Source of the DNA: Massilia sp. PAMC28688
GTDB taxonomy: Bacteria; Pseudomonadota; Gammaproteobacteria; Burkholderiales; Burkholderiaceae_D
Assembly: GCF_019443445.1 (NCBI RefSeq)
Contig: NZ_CP080378.1
Span: 558,001 to 622,000, forward strand
Direction of reading: 5' to 3'
DNA: 64,000 bases
Under the pieces are notes generated by a model. It saw only the letters and a list, made by a program, of their open reading frames with translations. It had not been told where the DNA came from and ran no database searches. Below are positions 44,535-53,505 of the stretch, piece by piece (within the stretch, counting starts at the first letter, position 1; each line of letters starts with the position of its first letter). The position numbers were made by a program, and so were the translations under genes.

Positions 44535-46076
44535 TCAGCGGCTCTCCAGCGCGAGCAGCTGTTTGCGGCGCTCCGCGTTCTGCGGTTCCAGCTCCAGGCC
44601 GCGCCGGAAACTCCGGGCTGCCTCGTCGCGCTGGCCAAGCGCCAGATGGGCGGCGGCCAGGCCATCCATCATTCCCGCATCGGCCGGGTACAGGTGTACT
44701 CCCAGCGCGAAGATATGGCGCGCATCCTGCGCCTTGCCACGTTCCAGCAGCCCGCCGCCCCATTGGCTGATGGCGCGCGGTGCAAGCGTAAATGCCGGCT
44801 GGCGCGCCGTGATCCGGTTGTACGCGGCTATCGCATTGGCAAAGCCGGTGCGGCCCAGTTCCGCGGCCAGGCTTTCCAGTGTCGGCGCAGGGCTGGCCGC
44901 GAGACGGATATCAGTCACCATCAGGCGCGGCGGCACGCCATTGGCCACCGGTTTGTTCATCAGGAAGGCCTTGCCCGTCGGGTCGCCCTTCAGATAGGTG
45001 TCCAGGAAGCGCCGCACATAGCGCGCCGCCCAGCTGTACGCGAGCGTGGCCTCTTCCCGCGTGTACTGGTCAAACGATTCATCCGGGGCAAAGCGCAGCA
45101 TGAAGGAATCAAAGTCCGAATGCGACATCGGGTTCATGGTCAGGATGTAGGTGTCGGCATGGACCATCTTGTTCAGCAGGCTGTAGCTGATGTTGAGACC
45201 ATGTTTGTTGATCGTTTCGGCCGAATGCGGGCGCGCCCCCACATACAGCATGGGCGCCGTCAAGCGCTCCGGCAAGACATAGCGCGCGGCAGTACTGCTG
45301 CCGTCGACATACTGCGAATGCGCGCGAACGGAGCCGTCCAGGCTCACCACGGCGCCGATGCGGTCATCGCGCGCGGCAGCCAGCACGTTGGCCAGCCCTC
45401 CCCAGCTGTAACCCATCACGCCGATACGGGCCGCGTCCACATTCGGCAGCGAGCGCGCAAATCCCGCCAGGAAGGCCATGTCGGCGGCCTGCGCTTCCAG
45501 TCCGTCAAGGTCCTTGGTCATCGCACGCGACCTGGCACCCACCGACGGGCTGGCGATGACCACGTAACCATGGCTGGCCAGATACTCGCACAGGTCGGCA
45601 TTATCCATGGCCGCCGTGCCGAAGCTGGGGCCGTAGACGACCGCCGGGAAGCGCCCCTGGCGCGCAGCAGCGTCGCGCGAGGCCGTCATGGCGGCGGCCA
45701 GGGCCTGCTGCGCCGGCGCAGCGCGGGGCCCGGCCGTTGCCATGTCCAGCTCCGCCTTGATGCGGCGCGCCTTGTCCGCCGCGCTGGCACTGAAGTCGTC
45801 TTCTGCGCCAAGCGTGTCGAAATAGTCGCGATATGCCATCGGCCTGCCTTGCGCAGCGGCGGGGTACCAGATCAAGGTTTGCACCGGCCTTGCGCGCTCA
45901 CCTGTATATGGCTGGCCCGTGACCAGGTCCGTCGCGCTGCGGTAAGCGCGCGAGTAGTCGTACTGCTCCACCACCCGGAAGCCCACCGGATATTTCCCCG
46001 CCCCCGCCAGGCCCAGGGCTGCCGCGTGCGCGGCGCAGCACATCCCGGCCAGGATTAACAAAACCAGTTTGATCAT
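44535..46076 (-). CDS. Secreted alpha/beta-hydrolase with C-terminal TPR
   Basis: 513 residues. A signal peptide (cleavage near AHAA, residue ~18) precedes a dienelactone-hydrolase-like domain: TLIWYPAAAQG, FPAVVYGPSFGT, YLASHGYVVIASPSVG, and the nucleophile elbow GVMGYSWGGLANVL (GxSxG) with later D and H candidates. The last ~90 residues are TPR-like helices (GLAAAHLALGQRDEAARSFRRGLELEPQN). The combination suggests a periplasmic esterase or peptidase that binds partners. It faces the CoA-transferase gene. Confidence 0.82.
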   Translation of the reverse strand: MIKLVLLILAGMCCAAHAAALGLAGAGKYPVGFRVVEQYDYSRAYRSATDLVTGQPYTGERARPVQTLIWYPAAAQGRPMAYRDYFDTLGAEDDFSASAADKARRIKAELDMATAGPRAAPAQQALAAAMTASRDAAARQGRFPAVVYGPSFGTAAMDNADLCEYLASHGYVVIASPSVGARSRAMTKDLDGLEAQAADMAFLAGFARSLPNVDAARIGVMGYSWGGLANVLAAARDDRIGAVVSLDGSVRAHSQYVDGSSTAARYVLPERLTAPMLYVGARPHSAETINKHGLNISYSLLNKMVHADTYILTMNPMSHSDFDSFMLRFAPDESFDQYTREEATLAYSWAARYVRRFLDTYLKGDPTGKAFLMNKPVANGVPPRLMVTDIRLAASPAPTLESLAAELGRTGFANAIAAYNRITARQPAFTLAPRAISQWGGGLLERGKAQDARHIFALGVHLYPADAGMMDGLAAAHLALGQRDEAARSFRRGLELEPQNAERRKQLLALESR

Positions 46077-46117
46077 GAATACCTCACTAGAAGCACAGCG
46101 ATGGGAATGATGGCGGC

Positions 46118-46648
46118 TTACTTAGGCTCGCCTTTGGACGACCAGAACACGCTGGCGATCTTCCACTGCCCATCCTTGTTCTTCATCATCTGCCACGTTT
46201 CCAGGCCGTGGTTTTCGATTTTGCCGTCGAAGCGGAAGTCGAAATCGAACATCACCACGGCCGTGTTGTCATCCTGCGTGATGCGCACATTGTAGAAGCG
46301 CTCTTCGATCGTGCCTTTCTTTTCGCGGGCGATCATGGATGCAAACTGCGGGTAGCCTGCCGGATTGATGCCGTTGAAGTTGGCGTCCGCCTTGGCCTGG
46401 ACATTCTTGATCGCCTGCGGCCGCGCCGGATTGGCAAACAGGATGTCGGACGAGATCATGAGCGACGACAGCAGATGCGCATCCCCGGTCTTCAAGGCCG
46501 TCTGGAAGTCCGTGATGACCTTGTTGATGGCCGCCGTGTCTTCGGGCGTACTGATGTATTTGCCGACAAAGGCCGGATCGGCGGCGCTGGCCAGAGGCGA
46601 TAGCGAGATGGCAGTAGCCAGGAAGAGGGATTGAACGAGGGTGCGCAT
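46118..46648 (-). CDS. Secreted NTF2-like (SnoaL/DUF4440-type) protein
   Basis: 176 residues, AAGGAGA before ATG 46648. A signal peptide ends near residue 22 (LASAADP). The rest is a cone-shaped NTF2 fold by pattern: a long helix INKVITDFQTALKTGDAHLLSS, then strands VRITQDDNTAVVMFDFDFRFDG and ETWQMMKNKDGQWKIASVFWS, the usual last strands of SnoaL/DUF4440 domains. No enzymatic residues can be assigned. It is 41 bases upstream of the hydrolase-TPR gene on the same strand. Confidence 0.75.
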   Translation of the reverse strand: MRTLVQSLFLATAISLSPLASAADPAFVGKYISTPEDTAAINKVITDFQTALKTGDAHLLSSLMISSDILFANPARPQAIKNVQAKADANFNGINPAGYPQFASMIAREKKGTIEERFYNVRITQDDNTAVVMFDFDFRFDGKIENHGLETWQMMKNKDGQWKIASVFWSSKGEPK

Positions 46649-46761
46649 GGTGTCTCCTTATTGTTGGAAACACATACTAGCCCAGAAAATCAGAGAATTG
46701 CAACTACAAGGAAGTTATTTTTGCTAGGAGATAGCAAAAACAACTTCCCATCGCAAGAAGG

Positions 46762-47655
46762 CTAGCCGTAATCGGCTTCCAGCTCCGATCCCGCGTAGTT
46801 TTCAAACTCGGCAAAGAGCGTCTTCATGGCCGTGCGCGAGCGAATTTTCTGGATGACGGTGCAGTGGGTGCGGTAGGACGCGATGCGCTCGGCGATGACC
46901 GGCTGGTGCTGGGGCGGGATCTGCGCCATGAGCGCGGCCCAGCCCTCTTCAAAGTCCGGCTTGTTCTTGCGCACCGACTTGACCAGGCGCTCGAAGTCCT
47001 TCTGGCTTGAACGCGCAACGATCCGCCCGCCTCCCTCGATGGCGGAAATGATGGCCACGGCGATCACGCCCTCGGCGTTCAGGTCCGGATCGTTGATTGG
47101 CCCGGCATAATGATGGCGACGCAGCCAGCCGGCGGCACGCACGATCGCCTGCACTGCCTTGCGCTGGCGATGCTGGGTGGCGTAACGCTCAAAACCGGCC
47201 CAGTTCTGGGTCGGATCGGCGTAGCAGATGTCGACGAACAGCTCCTTGAGGCGCCGCTGCAGGTACACCGGGTCCTGGTCGTACTCGCCCACCAGCGAAT
47301 CCTCGGGCAGTGCTGCGAGCTCGCGGATCATGCGAAAACCCGTCTGGAAGACGTGTTCGGCTCCCTGCTCGATCAGGTAGTGCATGGCCGCTTCGTCATC
47401 CTCGTCCGGCTCCAGGTCGTGGTCCAGGCCCAGCGACACGCAGCCCACCGTCAGGTAGTAGGCGCGCACGATGCCTTCGGCCGTTTTATCGTTGGTGAAT
47501 TTTTCCGCCACCATGGCCGTGATGCCGGACAGTTCGTCGGCCATGATCACGGCGTGGTCTTCCACGTCGTGCCTGGCCAGGCAGCGAATTGCCAGCACCA
47601 GCCGTGGCAGGCGCTCGACGACGAGCGCGGGCAGCATGCCTTGCGACTCGTCCAT
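46762..47655 (-). CDS. Hypothetical protein C of J-domain operon
   Basis: 297 residues starting at ATG 47655, which overlaps the upstream stop (TGATG); a GTG one codon earlier is possible. Mostly helical, with acidic stretches (GLDHDLEPDEDDEAAMHYL) and a block EGVIAVAIISAIEGGGRIVARSSQKDFERLVKSV. No signal peptide, membrane helix or catalytic motif is visible. I do not recognise the family. It is the last gene of a four-gene operon headed by a J-domain protein. Confidence 0.75.
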   Translation of the reverse strand: MDESQGMLPALVVERLPRLVLAIRCLARHDVEDHAVIMADELSGITAMVAEKFTNDKTAEGIVRAYYLTVGCVSLGLDHDLEPDEDDEAAMHYLIEQGAEHVFQTGFRMIRELAALPEDSLVGEYDQDPVYLQRRLKELFVDICYADPTQNWAGFERYATQHRQRKAVQAIVRAAGWLRRHHYAGPINDPDLNAEGVIAVAIISAIEGGGRIVARSSQKDFERLVKSVRKNKPDFEEGWAALMAQIPPQHQPVIAERIASYRTHCTVIQKIRSRTAMKTLFAEFENYAGSELEADYG

Positions 47656-48434
47656 CACGAAAAGATACCCGTGCCGATGCTCTTGCGCGCGCCGCGCTTG
47701 GGAATGGCGCTGCGCTGCGACGGCACCTGCTTGCGCAGGCGGTACAGCAGCTCCTTGGTCGAGCGCTGCAGGAATTTGGGTTCCTCGTCGGGATCGTCCG
47801 AGTATTCGGCGTCGGCCAGGTCGCCGCTATGGCGAAAGTCCGGGAACAGCTCGAACAGCGCGCGGTCCCAGCCATCTTCGCTGGCGCGCACCAGTTCCAC
47901 CGCCAGCGGCACCACGTCGCTGTCGGACGACGACTGGGCGGTGATGTACTGGCCCTTGGCCAGCACTTCGCCGGCCAGTTCCAGCATCTCTTTTGGTGCC
48001 ATCGAAAACAGGATGGCAAAGATGGTGGCCCCGTAATCGGTGGCCGAGGCTTCGGCCAGCAGCTCGTGGCGGCGCTCCACGTCGTCGGTGGAAAACACGA
48101 TGCCGTGCACGTGCGCGAACAGCGACTCGGCCACGCGCTCGGGATCGTCCTCGATCATGTCGTCGGACCAGGTGGCGGCAAAGAACGCCAGGCTGTCGGC
48201 CCATGCCTTGGGCGGCACCAGCAGGGTGGCCAGCGAGGTTTTGCCGCCGTCAAAGCCGGCCAGGTGCAGCGCGGTGACCTGCGGCGCCAGCTGTCCCAGT
48301 ACTTCAACCACGGCCAGGTCGCCATGCTGCTCCACTGCTTCCGAAAACGCCTGCTCGGCGTGATGCAGGGAGCCGGCCAGTACCAGTTCGCTGACCTGCT
48401 TGCTCAGTGCGGGAAGATTGGCTTTTTCACTCAT
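47655..48434 (-). CDS. Hypothetical protein B of J-domain operon
   Basis: 259 residues. Helix-rich and acidic: a repeat-like N-terminus (ALSKQVSELVLAGSLHHAEQAFSEAVEQHG), then AATWSDDMIEDDPERVAESLFAHVHGIVF and ATIFAILFSMAPKEMLELAGEVL. The last ~25 residues are basic (KQVPSQRSAIPKRGARKS). Could be a TPR-like scaffold; not recognised. It begins 2 bases after the upstream gene's stop and overlaps the downstream one by 1 base. Confidence 0.75.
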   Translation of the reverse strand: MSEKANLPALSKQVSELVLAGSLHHAEQAFSEAVEQHGDLAVVEVLGQLAPQVTALHLAGFDGGKTSLATLLVPPKAWADSLAFFAATWSDDMIEDDPERVAESLFAHVHGIVFSTDDVERRHELLAEASATDYGATIFAILFSMAPKEMLELAGEVLAKGQYITAQSSSDSDVVPLAVELVRASEDGWDRALFELFPDFRHSGDLADAEYSDDPDEEPKFLQRSTKELLYRLRKQVPSQRSAIPKRGARKSIGTGIFS

Positions 48435-48436
48435 CC

Positions 48437-48931
48437 TCAGTCCTCCTGGTCAAACATCTGCGCAAAGTCGTCGGACACGCCATCGTCGTCTTCCACGTCG
48501 TCGCCGTCATCGTTCTCGCCCAGCTGGTCGAAGGACTGGTCTTCCTCGTCCCACATGCGCGGGTTCTTGAAGAGGAAGGCGGTGATGATGGCCTGGCGCG
48601 CCAGATCGGGATGGTTTTCCGTCATGGCCGCGTACATGGCCGCGGCGTCGCCTTCGCAGGCTGCCATGGTGAATACCTTTTCCGGGTTGCCGCCATCGTA
48701 TTCGCCGGCTTCTGCCAACAGGCCCTTGGCATTGCTGAAGGTGATGTGGTCCACCAGCGCAAAGCTCATCATGTTGACGTCTTCGATGCCGCCGCCGGCA
48801 GCGTACTCGCTCACCAGGGCCGACTGCATCATTTCGTAGTTCTTGCGGTTGGGCGGGTCGCCCAGGATGCCGTCGATCTGGCCGCCAAGCTCGCGCGACT
48901 GGTAGGCAAATTCGGGGTGTACTTTTCTCAT
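48437..48931 (-). CDS. Hypothetical protein A of J-domain operon, acidic tail
   Basis: 164 residues. The first ~130 are helical (PNRKNYEMMQSALVSEYAAGG, MYAAMTENHPDLARQAIITAF); the C-terminus is strikingly acidic (ENDDGDDVEDDDGVSDDFAQM). No signal or membrane segment. It lies 46 bases after the J-domain gene. An acidic client-binding or chaperone-like tail is a possible reading; no family is recognised. Confidence 0.75.
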   Translation of the reverse strand: MRKVHPEFAYQSRELGGQIDGILGDPPNRKNYEMMQSALVSEYAAGGGIEDVNMMSFALVDHITFSNAKGLLAEAGEYDGGNPEKVFTMAACEGDAAAMYAAMTENHPDLARQAIITAFLFKNPRMWDEEDQSFDQLGENDDGDDVEDDDGVSDDFAQMFDQED

Positions 48932-48977
48932 GTCGTGTCCTGTAAATGGGTGCTGTTGCTGCTGGCCGGGACCGCGC

Positions 48978-49268
48978 TTACGCCGGCAGGCTCACGCCGT
49001 TCAAGGCAAACAGGGACCGCCACAATTCGAACGCCTCGGCCTCGGCATCGAGAATGATGCGGTGGTTGATGCTCTGGTTGTATTCGTCCCTCCTGGCCCG
49101 GTCGGACAGGATTTCGTAGGCCTTGGTGATGCTCTGGAAGCGCGCCTTGGCACCCGGCGCATCGTTGCGGTCGGGATGGTAGCGCATGGCCAGGGAACGG
49201 TAGATCTTCTTGATCTCGTCATCGCTGGCATTGGGCGCGACGCCGAGGACGGCGTATAAATTTTCCAT
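48978..49268 (-). CDS. Small J-domain co-chaperone
   Basis: 96 residues from ATG 49268 with GGGAG upstream. Residues 1-65 are a J domain ([32 protein letters not shown] at 31-33, [15 protein letters not shown]), which stimulates DnaK ATPase. The zinc-finger and substrate-binding domains of DnaJ are absent; the last ~30 residues ([17 protein letters not shown]) form a short helical tail that could recruit the downstream-encoded proteins. First gene of the four-gene operon. Confidence 0.9.
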   Translation of the reverse strand: MENLYAVLGVAPNASDDEIKKIYRSLAMRYHPDRNDAPGAKARFQSITKAYEILSDRARRDEYNQSINHRIILDAEAEAFELWRSLFALNGVSLPA

Positions 49269-49420
49269 TTCAGAAACTCCCGGTGACAGCAAAAAACAGT
49301 AAAGAGGGATTATCCTATAGAAAGCGCGGCGGCGGGTAGCGGCGCGGGGCGCCTGCCCCTGTAGGAGTGCCTCGCGTACGGTAAAATGCTGCGATCTGAT
49401 CCTTTCTAGGCATTTACCTG

Positions 49421-51178
49421 ATGAGCAACGACAAAAATAACGTCCCGGCACCGGCCAATGCGCCCTCGCCCAACTTCCTGCGGGCCATTGTCGAGAACGA
49501 CCTGGCCGCCGGCACCCATGTGCGAGCCGGCCTGCCACCGGTGATCACGCGCTTTCCACCGGAGCCGAACGGCTATCTGCACGTGGGCCACGCCAAGTCG
49601 ATCCACGTCAATTTTGGCCTGGCGCGCGACTATGGCGGGCGCTGCCACCTGCGCTTTGACGATACCAATCCGGAAAAGGAAGATACCGAATACGTCGATA
49701 CCATCAAGGACAGCGTGAAGTGGCTCGGTTTCGACTGGGAGCAGGATGGCCAGTCGCATCTGTACTTCGCGAGCGACTATTTCGAGCAGCTCTATACCAT
49801 GGCCGAGTACCTGATCACGTCCGGCCACGCCTATGTGGACAGCCAGAGTGCCGAGGACATGGCAAGGAACCGGGGCAATTTCGGCACGCCCGGCACCAAT
49901 TCGCCCTTCCGCGACCGCCCGGCCGCGGAATCGCTGGCGCTGTTTCGCGCCATGCGCGCCGGTCAATTCAAGGACGGTGAGCACATCCTGCGCGCGAAGA
50001 TCAGCGAAGACGGCATGGCCTCGCCCAACATGAACATGCGCGACCCGGCCATCTACCGCATCCGCCACGCGCACCACCACCGCACCGGCGACGCCTGGTG
50101 CATCTATCCGATGTATGACTACACCCATCCGATTTCGGACGCGCTGGAGAACATCACCCATTCGGTGTGCACGCTCGAATTCCAGGACCACCGCCCGTTC
50201 TACGACTGGCTGCTGGCGACCCTGGCCGAAGGCGGCTTCTTCAAGCAGCCGGTGCCGCGCCAGTACGAATTCGCGCGCCTGAACACCACCTACGTCGTCA
50301 CCAGCAAGCGCAAGCTGCGCCAGCTGGTCGAGGAAGGCATCGTGTCGGGCTGGGACGATCCGCGCATGCCGACTCTGGTCGGCCTGCGCCGGCGCGGCTT
50401 CACGCCCGACTCGATCAAGCTGTTCTGCGACCGCACCGGCACCTCCAAGAGCGACGGCTGGATCGACATGAGCGTGCTCGAAGGCGCGCTGCGCGACGAC
50501 CTCGATCCCAAGGCGCCGCGCGCCACCGCCGTGCTGCGGCCCCTCAAACTCATTATCGACAACTTCCCGGCCGACCTGTCGGTGCCGTGTTCGTGCCCCG
50601 TGCACCCGCACTTCCCCGAACGCGGCGAGCGTACTTTCCCGATCACGCGCGAATTGTGGATCGAGCAGGAAGACTTCATGGAAGTGCCGAGCAAGGGCTA
50701 CTTCCGCTTCTACCCGCCCATTGGCGACGCGCCGGGCAGCCGCGTGCGCCTGCGCCACGGCTATGTGGCCGAATGCGTGGGCTACGACAAGGATGCCGAC
50801 GGCAAGGTCAGCGCGGTCCACGTGAAGTATTTCGAGGACAGCAAGTCGGGCACCGAAGGCTCGAATGCGTACAAGGTCAAGGGCAACATCCACTGGGTGA
50901 GCGCGGCGACGGCCCTTGAAGCGGAAGTGCGCCTGTACGACCGCCTGTTCCTCGATCCGCATCCCGATGCAGGCGGCAAGGACTTCAAGACCGCCCTCAA
51001 CCCTGCGGCGCTGGAAGTGGTGACGGCCTACCTGGAGCCGGGGATGAGCGCGGCCGAACCGGAACAGCGCTTCCAGTTCGAGCGCCATGGCTACTTTGTG
51101 GCCGACCGGGTCGATTCGGCACCGGGCAAACCGGTGTTCAACCGGGTCACAACGCTCAAGGACAGCTGGGGCAAATAG
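49421..51178 (+). CDS. glnS: Glutaminyl-tRNA synthetase
   Basis: 585 residues. Class I motifs: [15 protein letters not shown] (HVGH at 54-57, the HIGH box) and VVTSKRKL (~290, KMSKS-like). [31 protein letters not shown] and the C-terminal anticodon-binding beta-barrels are typical of GlnRS. It charges tRNA-Gln directly. A clear terminator follows. The N-terminal ~20 residues are Asn/Pro-rich and probably disordered. Confidence 0.97.
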   Translation: MSNDKNNVPAPANAPSPNFLRAIVENDLAAGTHVRAGLPPVITRFPPEPNGYLHVGHAKSIHVNFGLARDYGGRCHLRFDDTNPEKEDTEYVDTIKDSVKWLGFDWEQDGQSHLYFASDYFEQLYTMAEYLITSGHAYVDSQSAEDMARNRGNFGTPGTNSPFRDRPAAESLALFRAMRAGQFKDGEHILRAKISEDGMASPNMNMRDPAIYRIRHAHHHRTGDAWCIYPMYDYTHPISDALENITHSVCTLEFQDHRPFYDWLLATLAEGGFFKQPVPRQYEFARLNTTYVVTSKRKLRQLVEEGIVSGWDDPRMPTLVGLRRRGFTPDSIKLFCDRTGTSKSDGWIDMSVLEGALRDDLDPKAPRATAVLRPLKLIIDNFPADLSVPCSCPVHPHFPERGERTFPITRELWIEQEDFMEVPSKGYFRFYPPIGDAPGSRVRLRHGYVAECVGYDKDADGKVSAVHVKYFEDSKSGTEGSNAYKVKGNIHWVSAATALEAEVRLYDRLFLDPHPDAGGKDFKTALNPAALEVVTAYLEPGMSAAEPEQRFQFERHGYFVADRVDSAPGKPVFNRVTTLKDSWGK

Positions 51179-51221
51179 CTGACATACGGCGTCGCCAATG
51201 TGCGACGCTTTCGCCCTCACG

Positions 51222-51256
51222 ATCCCGCTCCGGCCCGCGCTGCAGCGGGATTTTTT
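51222..51256 (+). terminator. Rho-independent terminator after glnS
   Basis: An eight-base-pair perfect stem (ATCCCGCT / AGCGGGAT) with a 14-base GC-rich loop that can extend the stem, followed by six T including the stem end. It starts about 40 bases after the glnS stop. Confidence 0.75.
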
Positions 51257-51341
51257 GATATTCATCAACTTAACAATATGCAAACCTAGCAGGACGGATA
51301 GGTAGGCGGTTAAGGTCCTATCGGTTAACTTAGATCAAACC

Positions 51342-53228
51342 ATGCAGCGCCATTTGCGGCTACCGAAAGGATTGCAACGCGCAATGCGAACCCACCATTC
51401 CACGACCAAGAGCTTCTCGACCACACGGCCGGCCATGTGGATCGGGGTGCCCTTGTCGATCACGGTTGGCCTGGCGCTGTACGTGATGACGGCCGGCTCG
51501 ATTGAAGCCGATTCGCGCCAGCGTTTTTCGGCCCACGCGCAAAACGCCCGCAACATCATTGTCGCGCGCATCAAGTCGTATACCGATGTCCTGCGCGGCA
51601 CGGCCAGCCTGTTCCAGACCAGCTATCCGCTCACGCGCCGCCAGTTCCACGGTTACGTGCAGGGGCTGGAGCTGGCGCGCCACTTCCCTGCCATCGAAAC
51701 GATCAACTTTGCCGAATTCGTCAAGGACGAGAACCGCGAAGCATTCGAGCGGCGTATCCGCAGCGAGCTCAATGCCGACATCGACGGCGTGACGCGCTTC
51801 GAGATTCGCCCGCCGGGCCGGCGTGCCGAATACAGCGTGCTGACGTTCATCGAGCCGATCGAACCGGGCAACAAGGCTATCGGTTTCGACCTGCAGGCCA
51901 ACCCGCTGCAGCAGGTCAACCATGTGGCCTTGCGCGATGGCGGCCAGCTCATTTCCTCAGGCATGCCGGTTGCTGCCATGTCCGGCCGCAACCGCACCGG
52001 GCTGGCCATGCGCTTGCCCATCTATCTGCCGCACGCGCCCACCAGCACCGTCAAGGAACGGCGCGCAGCCTTTGTCGGCTCGGTCGGCATTGCCTTCAGC
52101 GTCGACAAGCTGGTGCTGGGCGTGATCGATGAAATGCCCGTCAAAAACGTGCGCATGACGCTGGTGGACAACGCCATTGGCGTGGACCGCAAACGGGGGC
52201 GCGTGCTGTTCGATACCCAACCAGGGCTGGCCGCGCGCCGCACCGGTGTCAACCTGCTCAGCGACCGTTTCAGCAGCACGCTGCCGATAGACTTCAATGG
52301 GCGCCAGTGGGATGCGACCTTCAGCATCGCTGCGCGCGACCTGTACACCGGCTTTGAGGAATTCGTGCCCTGGCTGGCGATGGCGGCCGGCTTTACCAGT
52401 TCGATGCTGCTGTACGCCCTGTTCCACGCGCTGACGTCGTCGCGCCGGCGCGCCATCAAGATGGCCAAGGGGATGACGCGCGAGCTGCGCGAAAGCCAGA
52501 CCAAGCTGCAGCAGTCGCACCAGAACCTGCGGCGCCTGGCCGCGCATGCGGATCAGATCAAGGAAGGCGAACGCAAACGCATCGCACGCGAAATCCACGA
52601 CGACCTGGGACAGAACCTGCTGGCACTGCGCATCGAGGCCGACATGCTGGCCACGCGCACCCGCGACAAGCACCCGCGCCTGCATGCGCGCGCGCGCGGC
52701 ACGCTGCAGCAGATTGACGCGACCATCAAGAGCGTGCGCCAGATTATCAATGACCTGCGCCCGAATGTGCTGGACCTGGGCCTGTCGGCGGCGGTGGAGT
52801 GGCAGATCGCCGAGTTCCGGCGCCGGACCGGGATCGCCTGCGAGCTCATTGACGAGCCCAAGGACGTCACCCTCAACGACCATGCCGCCACGGCCTTTTT
52901 CCGCATCCTGCAAGAGTCGCTCAGCAACATCGTGCGTCATGCCCATGCCACGGCGGTGCGCGTGCAGCTGTGCTCCGACGGGCGCCAGCTCACCATGACC
53001 GTCACCGACAACGGCATCGGACTGGGAGCGCGCGAAAGGGGCAAGGCCGGCTCCTTTGGCCTGGTCGGCATCGAAGAACGCATCAGCATCCTGGGTGGTT
53101 CGTGTTCCATCAGCAGCGCCGACGGCGAAGGCACCACGGTGTGCGTGTCGGTGCCGCTGCAGGAACCCGGACGTGACGCCAGCTCCCCTCCGGCTGGCCC
53201 GTCCTCACGGCACCCGGCGCTTGTCTGA
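51342..53228 (+). CDS. CHASE-domain sensor histidine kinase (HisKA_3 type), orphan
   Basis: 628 residues from ATG 51342; ATG 51384 with AAAGGA upstream is an alternative. TM1 ~33-52, then a periplasmic CHASE domain (~75-290: SLFQTSYPLTRRQFHGYV, FPAIETINFAEFV, GFDLQANPLQQVN), TM2 ~345-365, and a NarL-partner kinase core: H-box REIHDDLGQNLLALRIEADML (His ~418), N-box QESLSNIVRHAH and G-box DNGIGLGARERGK, SFGLVGIEERI. CHASE domains sense small extracellular ligands such as cytokinins or peptides. No response regulator is adjacent, so its partner is elsewhere. It ends 277 bases before the CMLQP-repeat gene. Confidence 0.92.
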   Translation: MQRHLRLPKGLQRAMRTHHSTTKSFSTTRPAMWIGVPLSITVGLALYVMTAGSIEADSRQRFSAHAQNARNIIVARIKSYTDVLRGTASLFQTSYPLTRRQFHGYVQGLELARHFPAIETINFAEFVKDENREAFERRIRSELNADIDGVTRFEIRPPGRRAEYSVLTFIEPIEPGNKAIGFDLQANPLQQVNHVALRDGGQLISSGMPVAAMSGRNRTGLAMRLPIYLPHAPTSTVKERRAAFVGSVGIAFSVDKLVLGVIDEMPVKNVRMTLVDNAIGVDRKRGRVLFDTQPGLAARRTGVNLLSDRFSSTLPIDFNGRQWDATFSIAARDLYTGFEEFVPWLAMAAGFTSSMLLYALFHALTSSRRRAIKMAKGMTRELRESQTKLQQSHQNLRRLAAHADQIKEGERKRIAREIHDDLGQNLLALRIEADMLATRTRDKHPRLHARARGTLQQIDATIKSVRQIINDLRPNVLDLGLSAAVEWQIAEFRRRTGIACELIDEPKDVTLNDHAATAFFRILQESLSNIVRHAHATAVRVQLCSDGRQLTMTVTDNGIGLGARERGKAGSFGLVGIEERISILGGSCSISSADGEGTTVCVSVPLQEPGRDASSPPAGPSSRHPALV

Positions 53229-53321
53229 CACCGTCTTTCGCATTGTCCTATACAGCGCCTGCGGCAGCAGCTGAAGCCGTCGTCAGCCCAGGCGTCATGG
53301 CTTAGGAATACGTGAAAGTGT

Positions 53322-53341
53322 TTGTTGAGTGAAATCAACAA
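53322..53341. promoter_or_regulatory. Inverted repeat TTGTTGA-N6-TCAACAA upstream of CMLQP-repeat gene
   Basis: Perfect seven-base arms with a six-base centre, 165 bases before the repeat gene and 94 after the kinase gene. Symmetry and location suit an operator or a short hairpin; no T-tract follows. Confidence 0.4.
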
Positions 53342-53505
53342 TGCCGGGACGCAACGGCGCAACATCCTCATCTAGTAACGCAAATCAATGCTTTTAGGAA
53401 TTTGATTTCTTACTGGATACAGAAAGGAGCACGCCGAGCTGGGCTTTACCGTCATTCAAACAGGGATGTCTCACCACAAACTACACTCTACAAAGAGGAA
53501 AAATC

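Noticed and set aside
51179..51341. A tRNA or small RNA gene after glnS
   Set aside because: Only the glnS terminator and an AT-rich promoter-like segment are visible; no cloverleaf.
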